33,362 bases of DNA from an uncultured Flavonifractor sp. (GTDB taxonomy: Bacteria; Bacillota; Clostridia; Oscillospirales; Oscillospiraceae): the NCBI RefSeq assembly GCF_944385615.1, contig NZ_CALWXV010000027.1, positions 1 to 33,362 on the forward strand, given 5' to 3'. Both the position numbers and the translations under genes were made by a program. The notes beneath the pieces were generated by a model, which saw only the letters and a list, made by a program, of their open reading frames with translations, was not told the DNA's origin and made no database searches. Shown in pieces: positions 30,138 through 33,362 of this stretch. Within the stretch, counting starts at the first letter, position 1. Each line of letters begins with the position of its first letter.

Positions 30138-31514
30138 TCAAAAAAGTTCTCTCCGCCGTGGCTTAACGCCAGTACAAAATGGTAGAGAGTGTCCCAGCCG
30201 CTCTTGCAGACTATATTGATTCATCTGTCCCTTCATCTTCTCCCGCACAGACGGGACAGCCAGCATAACGCCCACCAGTTTCATCTGCAAGATGCGTTTT
30301 TTCTGCTTCTGGGGAAAATCATAGATACCATGTTCCTTATAAAATTTGTGGTCGGCTTTCATCATGCCCTGCATGACATAGATGAGATCCCGGAAGATTT
30401 TCATGCCGCCCACTCCATAGAAATTGGCCGGGCGGGACAGCTGCTTCTCCAAAGCAAACGCCAGGGAATCCGCCAAGATCTGAATATCGGCCGCAGTATT
30501 TCCCTCATCCGTGGCCACACCGCACAGGTAGTTGCCGCCCACCTCGCTGCGGCCTTCCACAATCATGCGCAGGTTACTCTCATACTGGTAGTCGCCGCTG
30601 ATGAGGTAGGCGATGGGAGTGCCATGGGTGACGGTGCGGTGCCCATTGCAGAACTGCCGGTCGTCAAAACACTTGAAGCTGGAGTGGGTGTAGTGGTCTG
30701 AGATGGTAAAAGCGTAGACAAAGGCGTCGGCGGTCTGGATGGTGTCGCGTAAAAACGTGTCGAATCCGTCCTTGTAAACGCATTTTCCGGTGATGGCACA
30801 GCCAAAGCACCCAAGACACCCGCCGGAAAAAGGAAACTCCCGCAGGTTGACCACCCGACTCTCAAAGGGGAGTGCTTCGCGGAAATCGGCAATCATATTT
30901 TTGAGGTTTTCATCCTCAGGGGCGCAGTTGGTGACGATAACCACGTCTTTGGCATTGCTTTTGGGAGCGGAGGGCAGTACGGGCTCATAGATCGTCGTTT
31001 CCCGGCGGGGCGCTCTGGCGGGAGGTGTGACAAACAGCCCGTGTTCACAGGAGAATATCAACTGGTCGAAAAAGGCTCGGGCCTCCCGCTGCCCCTGTTC
31101 GGTGAGCAGGTCATCCATGTCGGCGGACAGACCACGCACAACCTTCATCCCCAAGTCAAAACAGTTCTCCTCCACATAGCGGTGGGCGGTCACATCATAA
31201 AAATGCTTAGAGGTTGTGATCTGGGAGGCAAATTTCCCGGAGAGGTCCACACCGTCGGCCTTGATGAGTTCTATGAGCCGGTGGAGCTGGTAAGGGGCAA
31301 TAAAGGTGTAGACCGGATAGCAGAACAGCAGCAGTTCTGCCTGCTCCAGCGCTTCCCGCAAGGGGGTAAAGTCTTTCTCGTAGCTTTTGACCCGCTGGCC
31401 CACTGGAAGAACGGAAAAGGGATGTTCCGGGTGCAGCGCCTGTAAATATAGGGCGGTGTGGACTGTGGTGGAGTTCTTGCCTTTGGGGCTGGCGTTTAAA
31501 ACAAGGATCTTCAT
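30138..31514 (-). CDS. Two-domain flavoprotein with Isf-type Fe-S motif
   Basis: A 458-residue protein joining two flavodoxin-fold NAD(P)H:FMN-reductase-like domains. Domain 1 (about 1-140) starts MKILVLNASPKGKNSTTVHT and contains LLFCYPVYTFIAPYQLHRLI. Domain 2 (about 190-380) starts DVVIVTNCAPEDENLKNMIA and carries CLGCFGCAITGKC (about 229-242), the CX2CX2CX5C spacing that binds a 4Fe-4S cluster in iron-sulfur flavoprotein (Isf). The C-terminal 80 residues (YVMQGMMKADHKFYKEHGIY) are helical. Isf proteins reduce oxygen or peroxide or pass electrons; the duplication is unusual and the function unproven. ATG 31514 follows GGGAGG; its ATGA overlaps the stop of the upstream remnant, showing past translational coupling. 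Confidence 0.85.
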   Translation of the reverse strand: MKILVLNASPKGKNSTTVHTALYLQALHPEHPFSVLPVGQRVKSYEKDFTPLREALEQAELLLFCYPVYTFIAPYQLHRLIELIKADGVDLSGKFASQITTSKHFYDVTAHRYVEENCFDLGMKVVRGLSADMDDLLTEQGQREARAFFDQLIFSCEHGLFVTPPARAPRRETTIYEPVLPSAPKSNAKDVVIVTNCAPEDENLKNMIADFREALPFESRVVNLREFPFSGGCLGCFGCAITGKCVYKDGFDTFLRDTIQTADAFVYAFTISDHYTHSSFKCFDDRQFCNGHRTVTHGTPIAYLISGDYQYESNLRMIVEGRSEVGGNYLCGVATDEGNTAADIQILADSLAFALEKQLSRPANFYGVGGMKIFRDLIYVMQGMMKADHKFYKEHGIYDFPQKQKKRILQMKLVGVMLAVPSVREKMKGQMNQYSLQERLGHSLPFCTGVKPRRRELF

Positions 31515-31730
31515 GATGGTTCCTCCCATTCGTGAAGCAGACGGCTGTACCAGCCGATCTCAAATGTGGCGGCGTCGATGCCGTACTGGATGGTGCAGAG
31601 GACCCCGTGGGTCACCTCGATCTGCCGAGTCCCGGATGGCGGCAGGGCGCTCTTCGGGCTTGGCCAGTTCCGCAAAAAACAGCCGGGACAGCTCCGCTCC
31701 ACTTTTTGTTATCGGGTCAAATTTAAGTTT
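31511..31730 (-). pseudogene. Frameshifted, 5'-truncated regulator remnant
   Basis: The C-terminus QIEVTHGVLCTIQYGIDAAT, then FEIGWYSRLLHEWEEPS and a stop, is coupled by ATGA to the flavoprotein gene. Upstream, the reading continues one base off as FDPITKSGAELSRLFFAELA then KPEERPAAIRD, so a single-base frameshift lies near 31620. The gene has no start and stops abruptly at a TGA near 31731. The helical C-terminus resembles TetR-type regulators, with low certainty. It was probably cut by insertion of the element to its right. Confidence 0.55.
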
Positions 31731-31742
31731 TCAGTAAAGAGA

Positions 31743-31788
31743 AGAAATCCGAACCCATCTCCAATTGGAAGATTGAGTTCGGATTTCT
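31743..31788. repeat. Inverted repeat near the element end
   Basis: AGAAATCCGAAC (31743-31754) pairs perfectly with 31777-31788, and the loop can fold again (ATCT...AGAT around AATT). It may be a terminator (T-rich exit CTATCTTTTGTC) or an element terminal structure. The rest of 31789-31953 is AT-rich with no gene seen. Confidence 0.5.
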
Positions 31789-31953
31789 ATCTTTTGTCTT
31801 TTGTTGCCGAAAAAGATACAGCCCGGAAAGCCTTGCGGCTCAATGGATTCAGGGTTTTGCGCAACTTGTATTTTTGTTTTTCTGCGCTTTTTTCAAGCCA
31901 TTTCCGAACCCCCATATTGACATACTGACAAAGCCATGTGCAAACAGGATAGG

Positions 31954-31982
31954 AAAAAAGGGCCATGCGTCAGCACAGCCCT
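31954..31982 (-). terminator. Terminator of the metallophosphoesterase gene
   Basis: On the minus strand: AGGGC-TGTGC stem with GCATG-GCCCT (wobble pairs) followed by TTTTTT, 5 nt past the stop. Confidence 0.85.
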
Positions 31983-31987
31983 CTTTC

Positions 31988-32737
31988 TTACTTCAGTCTT
32001 ATGATCTGCTCATATAGCATAGCATACTTTTTCTCGATCACCATGTTGCTGTGGTAGTGGCCGAAGAACCAATACCGGAAGGTACATCTCTGACACACTT
32101 CATCGAAGAACTCGGTCAGTGCGTCTTTTTTGAACATTCCTCCGCTGAACACATCCTGTATGCTGGAGGGGCAGCAGTGGCTGATGATGTAATCCACATT
32201 CCAGTGGACACGCTCCAGATTTGCTCTGGCTTCCAGATATTCCGCTTCGCTGGGCAGTTCCTCGGCCCACCAGGAACGATGGTTCACACGAAACAGCGCA
32301 CCGCGCTGTTCGAGTTGCTGAAACTTTTCCTCGAAGTCTGGATCGTCCGGCTCCAGAATGCCATCCTGGATATCATGGGAGGATGCGCCGCCCATGGTAA
32401 AAAACTTCCTGCCGTTGAGCTCATATACCTGGCCCCGCATGAGATGCAGGACGGAGGGACGTATCCTCTGGATCTGTCCGCCATGCCACTCCTCTTTGGG
32501 ATAACCTTTGTAGGCGTCATAGTTTTCATGGTTCCCGAGCACGAAGGCCGTGGTGTAGGGCAGACTATCCAGCCAGTCCAGTCCTGCATCATCCCGTGGA
32601 TCACCGTACCAGATTCCACCAAAGTCTCCACAGACCAGAACCAAATCCTCCTTGGTCATGTGTTCCTGCTCATAGAAGATGTCGGGCCGGAACCGGCAGA
32701 AATCTCCATGTGTATCTCCTGTTATAAAAATTTCCAT
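31988..32737 (-). CDS. Metallophosphoesterase
   Basis: A 249-residue calcineurin-type phosphoesterase with the full metal-site set: FITGDTHGDFCRF (DxH), VCGDFGGIWYG (GDxxG), VLGNHENYDAYKGYP (GNHE), IISHCCPSS and FGHYHSN. It likely hydrolyses a phosphomono- or diester, or a nucleotide or dinucleotide; substrate unknown. ATG 32737 follows CAAGGAGCG; the longer frame back to 32827 overlaps the recombinase gene and lacks family-like sequence. Phosphoesterases of this type are often found as cargo beside serine recombinases in clostridial elements. The stop of the recombinase lies 25 nt upstream. Confidence 0.88.
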   Translation of the reverse strand: MEIFITGDTHGDFCRFRPDIFYEQEHMTKEDLVLVCGDFGGIWYGDPRDDAGLDWLDSLPYTTAFVLGNHENYDAYKGYPKEEWHGGQIQRIRPSVLHLMRGQVYELNGRKFFTMGGASSHDIQDGILEPDDPDFEEKFQQLEQRGALFRVNHRSWWAEELPSEAEYLEARANLERVHWNVDYIISHCCPSSIQDVFSGGMFKKDALTEFFDEVCQRCTFRYWFFGHYHSNMVIEKKYAMLYEQIIRLK

Positions 32738-32762
32738 AAGTAAATCGCTCCTTGTCTCTATT

Positions 32763-33362
32763 TTAGCATACGGACTGTTCAATCTCCAAATCGCTGTATC
32801 GGAACTTGACCCGGATTGTTTCCGCATCGACTACAGTGACCCGTTCAATCATCTTGCGAACGACCTCGTCATCATAGTGAGGAAAGCCATTGAGATGTTC
32901 CTCCAGATAAGTTGCGTACTCTGCCATACGTGAGTCCTCGTTGATTCTGTTGGCTGCCTCTTTCTTCGCCGCATCGATCCGTGTCTGCAGGTTCTGCTTT
33001 TCTTCCAGCAGGGTCTTGAGTTGCTCTGCTATCGTCAGATCCTCCATGTTGGCTAACGCCTGATCCAACAGGGCGTTCTGTTGTGCGGTCAGTGCTTCCA
33101 GTTCGCGCTCCAATTCCAATAGGTTGTTACCACCTCCTTCCGGGGTACATACCATTCGGAGCGTCTCTGCAAGTTCATCCTGCAGGCCATCGCTTGCTTC
33201 AACTACCCGATTAAGCACTGTAAGAATTGCGGTATGTAGCTTGTCCTCCGCCATGGAAGGCGAGTTATGGCAGTATTTTTTCCCAAATTCCAACCGGGAG
33301 ACACACCGCCAGACGATCCGTTTGACGCCATTTCTGGCCCAGGTACACCGCTTATAGGGGGA
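32763..33362 (-). CDS. Large serine recombinase, C-terminal part (runs off the window)
   Basis: The visible 199 codons start in-frame at the window edge: SPYKRCTWARNGVKRIVWRC, then VSRLEFGKKYCHNSPSMAED. The cysteines (CTW...RCVS...KKYC) form the zinc-ribbon of large serine integrases such as TndX of Tn4451. A long coiled coil follows (LLELERELEALTAQQNALLD; EEKQNLQTRIDAAKKEA), then a C-terminal domain (MIERVTVVDAETIRVKFRYS). The catalytic N-terminal domain lies beyond 33362. It would excise and integrate the element. Confidence 0.85.
   Translation of the reverse strand, partial: SPYKRCTWARNGVKRIVWRCVSRLEFGKKYCHNSPSMAEDKLHTAILTVLNRVVEASDGLQDELAETLRMVCTPEGGGNNLLELERELEALTAQQNALLDQALANMEDLTIAEQLKTLLEEKQNLQTRIDAAKKEAANRINEDSRMAEYATYLEEHLNGFPHYDDEVVRKMIERVTVVDAETIRVKFRYSDLEIEQSVC

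Larger units (their letters stand above)
31731..33362. mobile_element. End of a serine-recombinase mobile element
   Basis: From about 31731 to the window end lie AT-richer DNA, a metallophosphoesterase and the C-terminus of a large serine recombinase, following a truncated chromosomal gene. This fits the end of an integrative element (Tn4451/ICE-like). Its exact attachment site and other end are not visible. Confidence 0.5.

Noticed and set aside
31748-31911. Direct repeat TCCGAACCC at 31748 and 31903 as an attachment site
   Set aside because: Nine bases only and both copies on the element side; too weak to call.

Overview
The window looks like chromosome from an anaerobic, GC-rich Firmicute of the Clostridia, most likely Oscillospiraceae (Flavonifractor/Intestinimonas/Lawsonibacter-like). 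The signs are the high GC with strong GGAGG ribosome sites, sigma-A promoters, a T-box in front of pheS, the alr-mazF pair, a SleB-type cell-wall hydrolase and gene families typical of gut clostridia. The genus is an inference. No tool was run; all calls come from reading motifs, family resemblance and signals in the sequence.

Layout. (1) 1-3.9 kb: a heterodimeric ABC exporter with one degenerate ATP site. (2) 3.9-7.0 kb: trmB, three serine tRNAs (GCU, UGA, GGA), a secreted SleB-type hydrolase with a WalR-like box on its promoter, a possible small structured RNA, and a MarR regulator. (3) 7.0-11.6 kb: a DUF5655 gene, then pheS-pheT under a phenylalanine T-box; PheT seems to carry a duplicated tRNA-binding OB domain. 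(4) 11.6-16.8 kb: nnr (NAD(P)HX repair) with a lipoprotein gene, a coiled-coil protein, alr, a mazF toxin gene with no mazE, and a secreted protein. (5) 17-20.3 kb: a 1115-residue TPR/suppressor-of-fused protein. (6) 20.3-22.6 kb: a LysR regulator divergent from a flavodoxin-cupin-carboxymuconolactone decarboxylase operon. (7) 22.7-26.5 kb: two small membrane proteins, then a TetR regulator and an oleate hydratase with an unusual hydrophobic N-terminal extension. (8) 26.5-28.8 kb: three membrane-protein genes and a TetR regulator; both transcription units carry the same TGAAC-N3-GTTCA operator. (9) 28.9-31.7 kb: an XRE regulator, a flavodoxin and a two-domain iron-sulfur flavoprotein preceded by a broken regulator. 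(10) 31.7 kb to the end: one end of a mobile element, with a metallophosphoesterase and the C-terminus of a large serine recombinase that continues past the window.

How the parts relate. Regions 2-4 are mostly core genes (tRNA maturation and charging, cofactor repair, D-alanine supply) with terminators separating the units. Regions 5-9 are accessory, regulator-plus-operon modules with a redox and membrane-stress flavour: flavodoxins, an Fe-S flavoprotein, fatty-acid hydration and membrane proteins, each next to a regulator gene. The best candidates for something undescribed are the TetR-controlled three-membrane-protein operon, the anchored oleate hydratase, the PheT domain duplication, the large SUFU/TPR protein and the two-domain flavoprotein. 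CRISPR arrays, rRNA genes, complete IS elements and replication origins were not seen.
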